Positions 9,986 to 20,931 of a stretch of DNA of 64,000 nucleotides are shown here, one piece after another. Source of the DNA: Nannochloris sp. 'desiccata' (Eukaryota > Chlorophyta > Trebouxiophyceae > Chlorellales > Chlorellaceae). The stretch spans positions 1,364,001-1,428,000 of the forward strand of contig JAGTXX020000003.1 in assembly GCA_019044685.2 (NCBI GenBank), given 5' to 3'. Positions within the stretch are counted from its first letter, which is position 1, and each line of letters opens with the position of its first letter. Position numbers and translations under genes: made by a program. Under the pieces are notes generated by a model. That model saw nothing but the letters and a program-made list of their open reading frames with translations, was not told the origin of the DNA and ran no database searches.

Positions 9986-11150
9986 GCTCTCTACGTTGTT
10001 TTTAGGTATTCTAACAAAGCAAGCTATAATACTCTAAGTATAAGGGAACCTACAAAGCAGAGTGGGGAAATAAGTTAGCCCTAAAGCTCTTCGCCCGCAT
10101 AGTAGCTGGCGGGTAGCCAGCCTTGAAATTTTGGGGAACTCCTTGCTTGCCCAAAAGACACCCTTTAGAACAGTCGCTGCAGCCCCCAATCGTATCTTCC
10201 CGCATTCGCCCACAGTAGATACGCATGAAGAGGTATAAGGAAAGGGGGCAGGGGAGCGCGGGTTCGCCCATGCAAGCCAGAAAATTTGGGAATTGGTATT
10301 GTATTGCTGCCAGCACACGCAAGCTCTTCCCGATACAAACCGGGCCCTACTACGCGGTCTTATATAAACTAGAGATGCTATAGATGTTATAAAGACCCCC
10401 ACAGAGGGCAGCGTAGGCATCAATTTCCACTAACCTGAAATATATTAACCTCCCTTATTCGCTTTTAGTTTTCACTCTACTATGCTGTTTCAAGGTCTAT
10501 TCCTTGGATCGCAGGCTACTATCAGTATAAATTGAGGTAGAGAATGAATAAAATTCGTTTACAAATGATTTGCGTCAGCGAGTGAGTGAGGCAAGACGTT
10601 TATTCTGCTGGGGGCGAGAATCCTCGAGAAATTTGAGCCTCGAGTAAACTTTCTTGGATGAGGCAGCAAGATCTGGATCTCTTTTCAGAAAAGAGCAAAT
10701 TGTCATGCAAGCATGCATGCATGCGACCATGCATCGGGGATATTGTGCACGGCTGCAGCTGGGTGATCTAGGCTTGCGAGTATACTGCAGCAGGCAGATA
10801 AGCAAATACGCAGCAAGCTGGCACGAGTGAACAAGCTTACCAAAATTTTCTGAAAACTACTTATCCGCTCCCTTTTAAATTTTATTTATTTTAATGTACT
10901 GATTTTTAATTACATCAAGCTCAGAGCCAAGAACAAGAGCAGAACTATTGTATTAAAGCCAAAAGAAGAATGATGCAGGTATTAAAACTTTAAAGGACAA
11001 AATCGAAAATAGAAAAATAAAAACAGCCACCGACATTCATTATTATTCTTCTTGCTGCTGCTGAAAACAAACACCACACGCCTCCAAAACGACTTACTAT
11101 AAGAACCCAATACAATAAAAAGATCATTATGAAACAAATAATCTCTCTTC
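9986..11150. other. Intergenic region upstream of the AP2 factor
   Basis: This 1.2 kb holds the AP2-factor promoter and the EF-2 3' UTR, both on the minus strand. Overlapping frames at 10034-10423 and 10575-10805 show no motif. A cluster of CATG/GCATGC units lies at 10704-10734. Confidence 0.4.
10704..10734. promoter_or_regulatory. CATGCATG (RY-like) palindrome cluster
   Basis: Several overlapping CATG/GCATGC palindromes occur about 720 bp upstream of the AP2-factor start. CATGCATG is the core of the plant RY element bound by B3 factors. Whether it acts here is unknown; it may simply be a dinucleotide-like repeat. Confidence 0.2.
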
Positions 11151-13951
11151 TTACAACTTGTCCTCGTATTCGCCAATGGGACTAGGCTCAGGCTTGAGGC
11201 CCTTGCGCTTACGGATATCAAGCACAAGGGTGTTGGCCTGAGACCCAGCAACCATAGGATCAGCCTGGAGCACCTCCCAATGATCAAACACACACTGAGG
11301 GAAAGCCTGTCCAGCAGTAGCAGCACGCAAGGTAGAATCGAAACCGAAAGATTCAATGACAGGCAAGTAGGCCTTCATGTTAAAGATAGGGGTACCAGGG
11401 CGCTGGATAGATTCAAACACCTCACCACGCTTTTGGTTGAGCACGTTGTAGACACCGCCAATAGCAGACTCAGGGCACTGAATCTCCACAAGGTAGACGG
11501 GTTCCAACAAACGGGGCTCAGCGCACAACTCGGCAGCGTACATAGCACGACGAGCGGTGGGGATAATTTGACCACCACCACGATGGATAGCATCAGCATG
11601 CAAAACAACATCGCAAACCTCAAAGGCGACACCACGCATGTTTTCTTCAGCAAGGACACCTTCTTTGGAAGCCCACTGGAAGGCAGCAACGGCAGAATCC
11701 TTGATCTCATTGAGATATTGAACTCCCTTAGTGATATCTGTAAGCATGTTGGGGCCTGTGGTATCGGGTCCAAAAGCCCAGATTTTCTTGGCTAATTCCT
11801 TATCCCAACCGAATTCTTCAGAAAGGATCTTGGAACGGATCTTAGGATCATCACGAGGACCGACCTTGCCCTCATCAATAGCCTCGGGCAAGCCTTCCTC
11901 CAAGGGACGAGCTTGGAGGTACAAACGGTTGTGCTTGTTGGGGGATTTAGACATGACTACGTGGTTGGAGGTAGCGGAAACGGTCTCGCGGAAGGACACA
12001 ACGGGAGGAGAGACACGAATTTCAGCACCACCCATGAAATCATCTTGAAGATCCTTCAAGCAAATTTCCAAATGAAGTTCACCAGCACCTGCGATAATGT
12101 GCTCACCAGTCTCTTCAATCATGCACTGAACCATAGGATCAGACTTGGCAAGACGCTTGAGACCTTCAACAAGCTTGGGAAGATCAGAAGCGACCTTGGG
12201 CTCAACAGCAACACGCACGACGGGGGAGACGGAGAATTTCATGGCCTTGATGGTGTGAGCATCATCAGCCTTCTCGTCAGCCAAAGTAGCGTTTTTAGTG
12301 ATGAACTGATCCAAACCGACCAAAGCAACGGTGTTACCGCAAGGAACATCCTCAACAGCTTCCTGGCGACGACCCATGCAAAGCACAGTACGCTGGACAG
12401 TCTTGATGTAAAGATCCTTCTTGGACCCAGGGACGTAGTTGGGTCCCATGATACGGACCTTACGACCAGTAGCAATAGTACCGGAGAATACACGACCGAA
12501 AGCGTAGAAACGACCCTTATCAGAGGCGGGAATCATTTTAGAAATGTACATCATGAGAGGACCAGAGGCATCGCAATTACGGATGGAGGTGGCATACTGA
12601 TCATCCAAAGGACCCTCATAGAGGCAATCAACACGGTATTTCTGAGCCTTGGCAGGAGAAGGCAAATGCCAGATCATCATTTCCAAAAGAGCAGAATGAG
12701 CAGGCAACCAAGCTTGCATGACACGTTTCATCAAAGGCTTGCCAATGAGCTCCTTATCCTCAGGCTTGAGGAGGGGGAGAACCTCGAGCTTCTCAAGGAG
12801 AGCAAAGAGCTTGTCCTTGTTATCGTTCATAGCAGCATCAATAACGGTGCGGATAGGCTCGTAAATGAACTGGCAGAAACCACGCTTGCAGGAAGCAGCA
12901 CCAGTGTGTTTCTTAGTCCACTTCTTAGTGGTAGGATCAAAGAAGTTGTCACCCCAGAGCTTCTCCATCATCTTCACACGGTCAGTACCGAACTTCTTGG
13001 CGTAGAGATCGGCAAACACGGTTAAAGTGAAGGCCCAGCCGTGCAGACCGGCAGAGAAACAGACGGTACCAGCTTCGGGGTATACCTGAGTATCACCAAG
13101 AGCCTCATCAGCGTAGGTAGCCATGACGACGTTAGCGTTCTCAATAACACGACGGAAAGACATGAAGGCTTCCTCGGGATCAAGCATCAACTCCAAGAAG
13201 CAGCGATCAATCTTGTTAATGGTCAAGACAGGCTTGATACGCTCACCAAGAGCCTGGCGAAGCACAGTCTCGGTCTGGACGCACACACCCTCAATGCAAT
13301 CGACGACTACGAGAGCACCATCGGTGATACGGAGAGCAGCAGTCACCTCGGAAGAGAAATCGACGTGACCAGGGGAATCGATTAAATTAACCAAGAAATG
13401 ATCACCTTCACGCTCACCCTTGAAGCCATCGAGCTTCTCCTCCTCCATTACGTAGTAGAGGGAGATACCGGTAGACTTGATGGTAATACCACGTTCCTGT
13501 TCATCAGCACGGGTATCAGTAAGACGAGCATCACCAGCATTCTCCATGGCAATAATACCAGCGGCAGCGACCAAGGAATCAGTCAAAGTGGACTTTCCAT
13601 GATCGACGTGAGCAATCACGGACATATTACGGATGTTGTTCTTTTTGTTCATGAGCTCACCTGCGAAAAAAATAATCAAGGATGAAGGGAAAGGAGCAGT
13701 TTAGATTTATTTTGCAAGGAGATGGAAAAACAATCACCAAGGCTGGAAAGCTTGCATCTGCCCTGCTGGCAGAATTATAGCATTTCAAATGTATTGGGTC
13801 GCAAAATTGGTCTTCAAAGACCGCATGATCTTGCCGGCCGCCTGGCTAAAAAACCACAATTCTCTCTGCGATGCTGCAAAAGTCGGAGCCTCGCAAAACT
13901 CTATAAAAAGAACTTCAACTCACGGATTTCCTCGATCGTGAATTTCACCAT
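11151..13951 (-). CDS. EEF2: Translation elongation factor 2
   Basis: Two exons: 13951-13924 (28 nt, MVKFTIEEI plus one base) and 13660-11151, joined across a 263-bp intron, giving 845 residues, the usual EF-2 length. Key sites are [10 protein letters not shown] (P-loop), the phosphorylatable Thr region [22 protein letters not shown] (G3), NKIDR (G4) and [12 protein letters not shown], which carries the His modified to diphthamide. The C-terminus ends EYEDKL. EF-2 drives GTP-dependent translocation on cytosolic ribosomes and is the target of ADP-ribosylating toxins through diphthamide. The true N-terminus is recovered only by adding the 28-nt first exon. Codon use is strongly biased (GAG/AAG/ATC/CTC), as expected for a highly expressed gene. 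Antisense frames here are shadows. Confidence 0.97.
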
Positions 13952-14397
13952 CTTGACTAGTTGTGTTTAGGATCAGCCAACAAGGGCACACCAAAAACGG
14001 TCAATTAGCACGGCAGCCAAAGATGCAGCCGAGGGGGTAAGCCACTGTTTGTGTGGCTTGGGGTTGGCAATAAGATTACTGCCGGGGAGTTGCTCTGAAT
14101 TTTAGGCAGAGAGGTGGAAGAGGACGAGGTTGGCCGCGAAGCGTGCCTAAATAAAAATGCTAAATTAGACGAGGTGCCCGGGGACAAAACTGTCGTCATG
14201 ATGGGCAGCATCAAATTTTCTCTCCACTTCAACAAGAAGGTGGCTTTTATTGCCAGTTTATAGTACAAAAGTACTTCCAATTCTAGAACGTGTTACACAT
14301 TTGAGCGTAACAGTAGAAGGCTTACAGTGAGAAAGCACGCGCCTTCCTGGGAGAAACTAATAACAAATAAAAAAAAAAAGACTTTATTAATTCTACA
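13952..14397. other. EF-2 promoter and RPA43 3' region
   Basis: This short spacer lies between two minus-strand genes. No open frame or RNA gene was recognised; it should hold the EF-2 promoter. Confidence 0.4.
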
Positions 14398-15450
14398 TCA
14401 CCCGTCCTGGCCCTTTTTCCGCTTCTTTTCTTTCTTGTTCTTTTCTTTACTAACTTTCAGATCTCCGTCTTCGGCATTATGTTTAACGTTATTATCACCC
14501 TCTAGGGCTACAGTGGAGCTATCTTTCTCTCTCCGTCTTTTTTTTTTAATCTCTTCTTTTTTATCACAGCCGGCAGTTTGCTCGCATACCGCTTCTGCAT
14601 TTCCAGCTACCCCGCTACCAACTTTATTTCCACCAATTTTATCATCACCCTTGCCTTTTTTTACTTCACTAGGATCATCATCTTCTCTATCTTCTAATTT
14701 TTTCCGCTTTGATACCTTTTTTTTTGAAGATTTTTCCCCCTTGTCTTTCTTTGTTGTTGCTTCTACCACTGCCCCCTCTGCTCCCGTTAATCCAACTATT
14801 AGAACATTTCCAGTATCTTTCTCCCTTAAAGATCCAGTTAACGTAACATATGTCCCTTCATGTTTCACTTCTACAACTCTAAATGCGATAGAATCCCCTA
14901 CTCTGATCTCATGACTCGGATTTTTTGTGCTTACCCATGAGCTGCTACCAAATACAGGACGTTTTAAATCACTTCGAATCTCTGGAGCCTTGATAACTAC
15001 GTTCACAAAGCCCAGAACTACTACTCCAATGAAATCGTCTGATAATTTGTTGACTATACCTATTAATCGGGCGCCAGAGTAGGGGCGGAAGACGACTAGA
15101 GTCGCGGAAACGACGAGCCGGGCTAGCGGGAAGTAAGGATGGACGAGGGCAGTCTGGGAGACGACTTTCTCGTTGCTATATGATAATACAACTCCATTAA
15201 GGTTATCATTGTACCTACAGGAAGGGTTCAATACAATGATTAGTATTCAATATGCGAAAAATGAGAAGAGGAAAAACAAAAGATGCAGGAGCAGGCGGCT
15301 GAAGACTTACTTTAATAATAGTCCATTTAATTGCTCATGCACGCCTTTGCTGACGGATGCTAGCTTTGATGGATGTAAATCTATTGTGAGATGTGTCTGG
15401 ATGCGTCGTATAAGAGCGCCACTATTAGATTCCCCCATAATGTCTTCCAT
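14398..15450 (-). CDS. RNA polymerase I subunit RPA43-like
   Basis: Two exons: 15450-15311 and 15214-14398, with a 96-bp intron, encoding 318 residues. The N-terminal half fits the Rpb7-N/RPA43 fold: TIDLHPSKLASVSKGVHEQL, then LLKYNDNLNGVVLSYSN across the splice, then PYFPLARLVVSATLVVFRP. An OB-like part follows (LIGIVNKLSDDFIGVVVLGF, then VGDSIAFRVVEVKHE). The last ~110 residues are Lys/Glu-rich with several basic runs, typical of nucleolar proteins. Role: with RPA14-type partner, forms the stalk of Pol I and contacts Rrn3/TIF-IA for rDNA transcription. The gene is divergent from the DUF3223 gene, whose relatives act in rRNA processing. RPC25 or RPB7 paralogues are less likely because of the tail and loop sequence. 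Confidence 0.75.
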
Positions 15451-15977
15451 TTTTTTTCAAAATTGGATGGAGCACATGTATTTGCTGGCAAGCCCTATTA
15501 TAAATGTTCAAACCGCACTGATGTATAGTTTAAGATGTGCTTAAATGGTTTATGACTCAATTTTGACCCTATTGACAAGGTTCTTTGAATAAACCTCAAA
15601 GTTAATTCTGCATGGTTGAATCCAGTCTGGATTATGAAAATATCAAGAGTTTTTTGATGAATGCTGCACTAGTTATGAGAAATTAGCTCATCAAAATGAT
15701 ATATTTATGTGAAAAAGTGTTGATCGCTCCCCAATTAACAAACTTGGTCGTGTCTATATTTTGGCCAAACTTTCAATGAGCATTTACGGAGCTTAAATCA
15801 CACCATCTCAGCTGCATGCATTGCTAAATTTATTTCTAAATACATTTAATTTGTCGATAAAGGCAGCCTAGCACTCCAAGCTCCCATATATACAGTATAC
15901 TGAATTATTATTAAATCAAGTCATCACTTAGTGCAGCTTTCTGCCTGTAGGATTGATTAAAAACCTCAAAAGTCCAG
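15451..15977. promoter_or_regulatory. Divergent promoter region, RPA43-like / DUF3223
   Basis: About 530 bp separate two divergent start codons. It is A/T-rich with no open frame of note, and should drive both genes. No individual factor site can be named. Confidence 0.4.
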
Positions 15978-16637
15978 ATGACTGATGCTTCTAAGGAACC
16001 CCAGGTCGCTGTTGAAGAGCGCGCACCTGATGTTACTGAAGAGCAGCCCGATGCCAAGCGTGCTCGAGTAGATGGAGATGCTACCGCTGCCACCGAGACT
16101 GCCACTGAGCCTGCTGCTGGTGGTGAAGCTGAAGCAGCCCCTGCTGCCGCTGATGGCGGCACACCCGAAGCTGCGAAAGCAGCACCTGCTGTTCCTCGCG
16201 ACCCCATCACCGTTGGCTACAAAACTTTCACCACCGGCCAGGAATGCTACAAATATTTCAATCACATTATTTGCAAATATAGGAAAAATCAAAATTTGAA
16301 CGACTACGAATTCCATAATGTATTGGAACTCATCCGTACTGGGCATCCTGAGGCTGAACGCAAGCTTTCAGGCACCGTATCTGCTATTCAAATTAGAGAT
16401 GTTTATACCGCTGGCATGCCTTCCTCCTGCTTCCACTTGCTGCGTGAAAATGGCGACACAGAAGATGTTTCCTACAGAAAATGCGTGGCAAATTTGTTTG
16501 ATGAAATGAAGGAACAGTTGATGTCGTCAAATAAAAATAGAGTTCAGTCTGGCGGAGGTGGAGGACGTGGTGGTGGCGGTGGCGGTCGTCGAGGTGGTCG
16601 TGGACGTGGCGGCAGCAGGGGAAGAGGCAAGAATTAA
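15978..16637 (+). CDS. DUF3223 (DCL-like) protein with RGG tail
   Basis: A single exon of 219 residues. Residues 1-75 are Ala/Glu/Pro-rich and disordered, with a possible nuclear signal DAKRARVD. Residues ~78-185 match the DUF3223 domain: YKTFTTGQECYKYFNHII, LIRTGHPEAERKL, IRDVYTAGMPSSCFHLLREN and DVSYRKCVANLF. The tail is a Gly/Arg RGG box, typical of RNA-binding, Arg-methylated proteins. Plant DCL proteins with this domain act in plastid rRNA maturation; the same domain forms the tail of the Pol V largest subunit. Here the nuclear-type N-terminus, the RGG box and the divergent Pol I subunit gene suggest a nucleolar or rRNA role, which is inference. No transit peptide is evident. Confidence 0.78.
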   Translation: MTDASKEPQVAVEERAPDVTEEQPDAKRARVDGDATAATETATEPAAGGEAEAAPAAADGGTPEAAKAAPAVPRDPITVGYKTFTTGQECYKYFNHIICKYRKNQNLNDYEFHNVLELIRTGHPEAERKLSGTVSAIQIRDVYTAGMPSSCFHLLRENGDTEDVSYRKCVANLFDEMKEQLMSSNKNRVQSGGGGGRGGGGGGRRGGRGRGGSRGRGKN

Positions 16638-16686
16638 AGAAAGAACAGAAAAGAAGTGAGCATACTTTGTCCTGTGTGTCTTCTTA

Positions 16687-16703
16687 AATAAAGAGTCTTG
16701 TAA
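16687..16703 (+). terminator. Candidate poly(A) signals for the DUF3223 gene
   Basis: AATAAA at 16687 and TGTAA at 16699 lie about 50-65 bases past the stop. TGTAA is the common chlorophyte poly(A) signal. Which one is used is not known. Confidence 0.35.
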
Positions 16704-16979
16704 AGATCTTCAAAACCTTGTTATTACAGTTTAAAATTAACAACGCCTAGAAAGACACCGTCAAAAGAATTAAGCGGGGAACCGCAAAGAAAATGGAAAC
16801 AGAGAGGGGAAAAAGTAATAGTACATCACATCCAACAAAATAGAAGAGTTGTTGAATTCGAGTTCTTTTATCGTAATTATTAGATTATTCATTTGTGCTT
16901 ACTAGTATTCATTTTGTTGTTGTTTTTGTTTAAAAGTCCCCCTCGGCCAAAAAAGGAAGAAGAGCAAAAAAAAGCACTC

Positions 16980-18875
16980 TTAACCGAAGCCATGCAATGC
17001 GACCTTGCCATCAAAAGCACATGATAACAAAGTATCTCCTGTTAACGCCACCCTCGCCAACCTATCGGTATGCCCTCTCAGATCCTTCACCACGCGACCC
17101 ATCCTCCTATCAATCACATAGATAGACGTGTCAAAAGACCCAGCAACGAGATAATTGCCATCGACACGTGGAACCACAGTGGCCACCGGATAAATATCGT
17201 TTATCGAGTCTGTACTGAGATGTGTTGCTAAAGATGGTTGACCCGCTCGTAAATCCCAAACACGCACATACCCATCAGTACTTGAGGTAGCAACCGTATT
17301 TAGTTCGGAGTCGAGACCCTCAACCCACCATGGCCACCCATAACACCCACCAAGACGTAAAGTAATACGACCTGTGGCTGTATCCCAGACTTTGATTTGC
17401 ATATCGTTACTGCCCGAAACGATGCGGTGCGCTGTGGAAGAAAGCGCAAGACCACAGACGCCGCGGTTTTGTTCAGTTAAAGGCGGTTGGTGGGTATGTT
17501 CTCGATCGTCCGTAAAGGTTGCAATAGGATGCAACACCTCTGGTGTGCGGCACTGATTACTAGTCGTGGTTATATTATTGGTATTGAAATTTTTAATTGG
17601 AACGCCGTTGTTGTTGTTGTTGTTGGCGGTGGCGGCGGTCGTTGGAGCTTCATTGTTCTGGTCGATGCTACTTTTAGGGCTACTCGGAGGGAGATCAAAC
17701 ACACGAATGTGCCCATCAAAGCAGGCAGTGACTGCTTTATCGCTGTTGATACGTACAGTTGCACAGCCTCCAGTGTGTCCAGCAAGATCGTATTCTATTT
17801 CGAGCTGACACGTGTTGCTGCTGCTGCTGGGGCTGCTGGGGTGGCGGTGACGGTGGTGGTGGCCATTTGCTCTATTCATTGCAGCTCTATCACTCTGCTG
17901 TTGAGAAGATATAGTATGCTCATTATGTACTTCCTGTCCTACGTTCATCATATCTATATCCTCATCTTCGACATCCTCCTCGCTTTCTTTCTTCTTCTGT
18001 TTTAAGCGGAGGATGTGAGCTCGTGTGCTGAGTGTAGTGACCGCTAATTGATGTGTATTTGGTCGCTGTGCAATATGAAAAATACCAGCTGGCAACGTAG
18101 ATGATTCACCAGACATGTTTTTTACCGGTATTAACTGCATAGCAGAAGATTCAATGGGATTAATGCCACTAGTGTTTAGAGTATTCATATTGTCTATCGT
18201 TGTTTCGGTTTTTCTAATAGCGTCCAAGTTGTATAGCATGAATTCTCCAGCCTCGCTGCTCTCTATTAGCGCTCCACTCAATGCGAAGTTTGCTGGGAAA
18301 GGGTCTTCTAGAAATTCTATGGCTAATAAAGACTGCAAGTAATGGGTAAAAAAGGAAAAAAGATGAGCTGAGAAAACGCTGGGCGGTGGCACAAGAAAGA
18401 AAGAAAAAAAGAAAGTATTTATAAGGGAAATAAATATGCGTGGTGTTTACTCACCCTGCCACGATTTTCGATCATTACGATAGGTTCAAGAGGTGAGTAA
18501 TCGCTCCAGCATTTCTCAGCTCGCTGCCGAGCAGCATAGGCAGCCCTCCAGGAAGTTGTTCGATGGTACCGCTCCCGCTGGCTAAAATAGCAAGGGAATT
18601 CTCGCCTGTATGCTTCCCTGTAGAGCGTGGAAAAATACTTAACAAATATTTTGATGGCATTGCAATGTATAGATCATGCTGAGTTGCCGCAAAGCCTGTG
18701 TAGTAACGGCTTTAAAAAGTAAAGAATCTTACCTCCACAAGGGTATGTCAGCGTCAGCTGCCCTTCTCGCCTCGTGATTTAGCGTCTGAAAAATAGCCAA
18801 TGACTTGCCATCCAAATGGCCGCAGATTGCCTGTAGCGACTTCTGATCAAGGCTACCGAACGCACCTTCTTTCAT
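16980..18875 (-). CDS. F-box / WD40-repeat protein
   Basis: Three exons: 18875-18733, 18617-18455 and 18332-16980, encoding 552 residues. Exons 1-2 give an F-box-like module: QKSLQAICGHLDGKSLAIFQ, then IPLWREAYRREFPCYF, then RTTSWRAAYAARQRAEKCW, the usual W-containing tail after an F-box. Exon 3 gives WD-type repeats, including VCGLALSSTAHRIVSGSNDM, IKVWDTATGR, VATSSTDGYVRVWDLRAGQP and YVIDRRMGRVVKDLRGHTDR. Low-complexity His/Ser and Asn runs separate the blades. Likely a substrate receptor of an SCF (SKP1-cullin1) ubiquitin ligase; substrate unknown. It is divergent from another WD40 gene 236 bp away, but the two WD40 domains differ, so recent duplication is not obvious. Confidence 0.75.
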
Positions 18876-19111
18876 TGGGGCTGGTACAGATTTCCCCAGA
18901 AACCTATCACAGGCAAGCTCGGTGCTTCATTACGGGCCTTGTCTTGATTTATAGATATATGAACAACGAGGAAATGCGCAAATCTGGCGACCTTGTGGGC
19001 GCAGCCTTATTTTTAAGGAAATTTAGGAAAAACGAAAAATAAATCAGATGAATAATGCATTCCGTCTTATACAGTATAAAAACCATCAATTTTTATTATA
19101 TTGGGTTTGTG
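18876..19111. promoter_or_regulatory. Divergent promoter, F-box/WD40 and ASA1-like
   Basis: Only 236 bp separate the two start codons. A TATAAAAA (19075-19082) sits 30 bp before the ASA1-like ATG, too close to be an ordinary TATA box unless translation starts near the cap. Confidence 0.4.
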
Positions 19112-20758
19112 ATGTCTAAGGAAGCCCACCCATATGCGGTGCTACGCGGACATCAAGGCGATGTGCAAGCATTAACTTTTGATCACTCTGAAACACATTT
19201 GATCTCTGGGTGCGCAATTATTGGAATAAGTCGGTCATGATATACAACTACGTCTACATTACATTCTACATATATTGAACATGTTATTCATGTTATTTAA
19301 TCTTGCAGTGATGCTCATGGAGAAGTGAGAATATGGGATTTAGAAGACCTCCGCCCCCGCTCCATCCGCAGGTAAAACCGCTTTCATTCAATTATTGATC
19401 TATATTCATTCCTTTGCAGTCTTTGGTACCTCTTATATTATTTTTATGACCTTAACATTGCACTCGTGAAATTTCTCAACAGGTTACATCCAGCTTCAGC
19501 TGGAATTATACATCTAAAATTGTGGCGGACTTCTATCCATGACACCTCATCTGCTGATAATAAGAGCAATAAATACACTATGACTAATAAAAAATGCTCG
19601 GTATTAGTGACTCAAGGGCGTGATGGAACGATACACATGTGGGAACTTGATGATCAACTGAGAATCGTAGAAGAAAGACCTCCAGTGCGGAGTTTTATTC
19701 GAGACGCTTTTTCATTTTGTAGATTTAGCCTGTTGGCAGCTAGCAGAGATTTGGACACAAATGCCACCGCCAGTGCTGCCTCTGCCTCTGCTGCTGCTGC
19801 TGCTGCTGCTTTACATACTCCAGAAGCCTTTGCGGAAGCAGTCCTTGCTGTTGATGTCACGAGAAACAATCAGAGGGACGCTGAAATGAAGGAAGAAAGT
19901 TCCGTGGAAAGTCTAGCAGGTGTTCTACAAAATGCCATCACAGGGATACACACCTGCTCCTCCTCGAGTTTTTCTTCTATGTCCTCTTCAGAACAAGAAC
20001 AAAACAGCAGAGAGCCTTATAAAGAAGCTGCATTGATTGCGATTCCTAGTTATTCTGAGAAAGTTGTCGAAGTATGCTGTGCTGCATGCTGCGCCCCTTT
20101 GGCCATGTTTTTACAAAAAGAAAACGGCACAGCAGCCTTGCCCGAACACGATCGATGGGGTATGTGCATGGCAACAAGGCTATTTATAGGCCCCAAAGAA
20201 GTGAACAATGATGTGTTATTAGCTGTGGGGTACGAATCAGGGTATGTAGTTCTCTGGTCAGTCACAGCCGCCGTTCAAGCCAATGCTGTGGCAGCTGCAG
20301 AGGTTGGGGTGTCGCTCTCATCTTATTCGCCTCCAAAGCCTTTAGCCTATGCGAAACTCCATACAGAGCCTATCATGGCGCTCGATATTGACAGTAATGG
20401 CTATTCAGGGGTTTCAGGCTCTGCAGAAGATGCTTTAATCGCCTTTTCAATCAATTACACATCTGCCGACGCAACAACAACAGCGATAACGATAACTCCA
20501 ACAGCTACTATTAATTTGAAAAAGCAAGGTGTTGGTGACGTGGCGTTGCGGCCAGATGGAAAAATAATCGCTTCGGCAGGATGGGATGGGAAGATTCGGG
20601 TGTATAAGAAATCTAGTGGCAAAGCTTTAGCTGTTTTTAAATACCATTCAGCATCGGCATCAGCCGTGGTGTTTAGTCCGCGGAAATTTTTGATAGCCTC
20701 TGGAGCTCGAGATGGGACTGTTGCTTTGTGGGATATTTACAGCACACATAATAAATGA
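19112..20758 (+). CDS. ASTRA-associated protein 1 (ASA1/GNB1L)-like WD40 protein
   Basis: Three exons: 19112-19209, 19309-19371 and 19483-20758, encoding 478 residues. Start chosen at 19112 (MSKEAHPYAVLRGHQGDVQA); an upstream in-frame ATG at 19055 only adds intron-like A/T-rich sequence. Exon junctions give ETHLISGDAHGEVRIWDLED, a clear first WD repeat. Next come VLVTQGRDGTIHMWELDDQ, a signature of ASA1/GNB1L, LLAVGYESGYVVLWSV, and the last blades IIASAGWDGKIRVYKKSSGK and IASGARDGTVALWDIYS. An Ala-rich run (19775-19812) lies in a loop. Known family role: partner of TELO2/TTI-type chaperoning of PIKK kinases. The next gene starts within about 175 bp on the same strand. Confidence 0.75.
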
Positions 20759-20931
20759 ATGAATCCAATCACTGTAAACTAAACAGATTAAAATCTCTGC
20801 AGACGCAACAACAAAAAGTCAATGCGAGTCAAAACTTTCAGAAAGCTTTCACTAGGATTAAAAGCCTTCATATTACCCCGCAGCGCTTCTTGTATTCAAT
20901 TTCCTTTATTTATATTATATTCAGTATAGTA

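Noticed and set aside
9986..10805. Small minus-strand frames as genes
   Set aside because: They overlap one another, are Cys-rich by chance and show no family pattern.
11913..13025. 370-codon antisense frame inside EF-2
   Set aside because: It is a mirror of the strong EF-2 codon bias; it has no motif and opposes an unmistakable gene.
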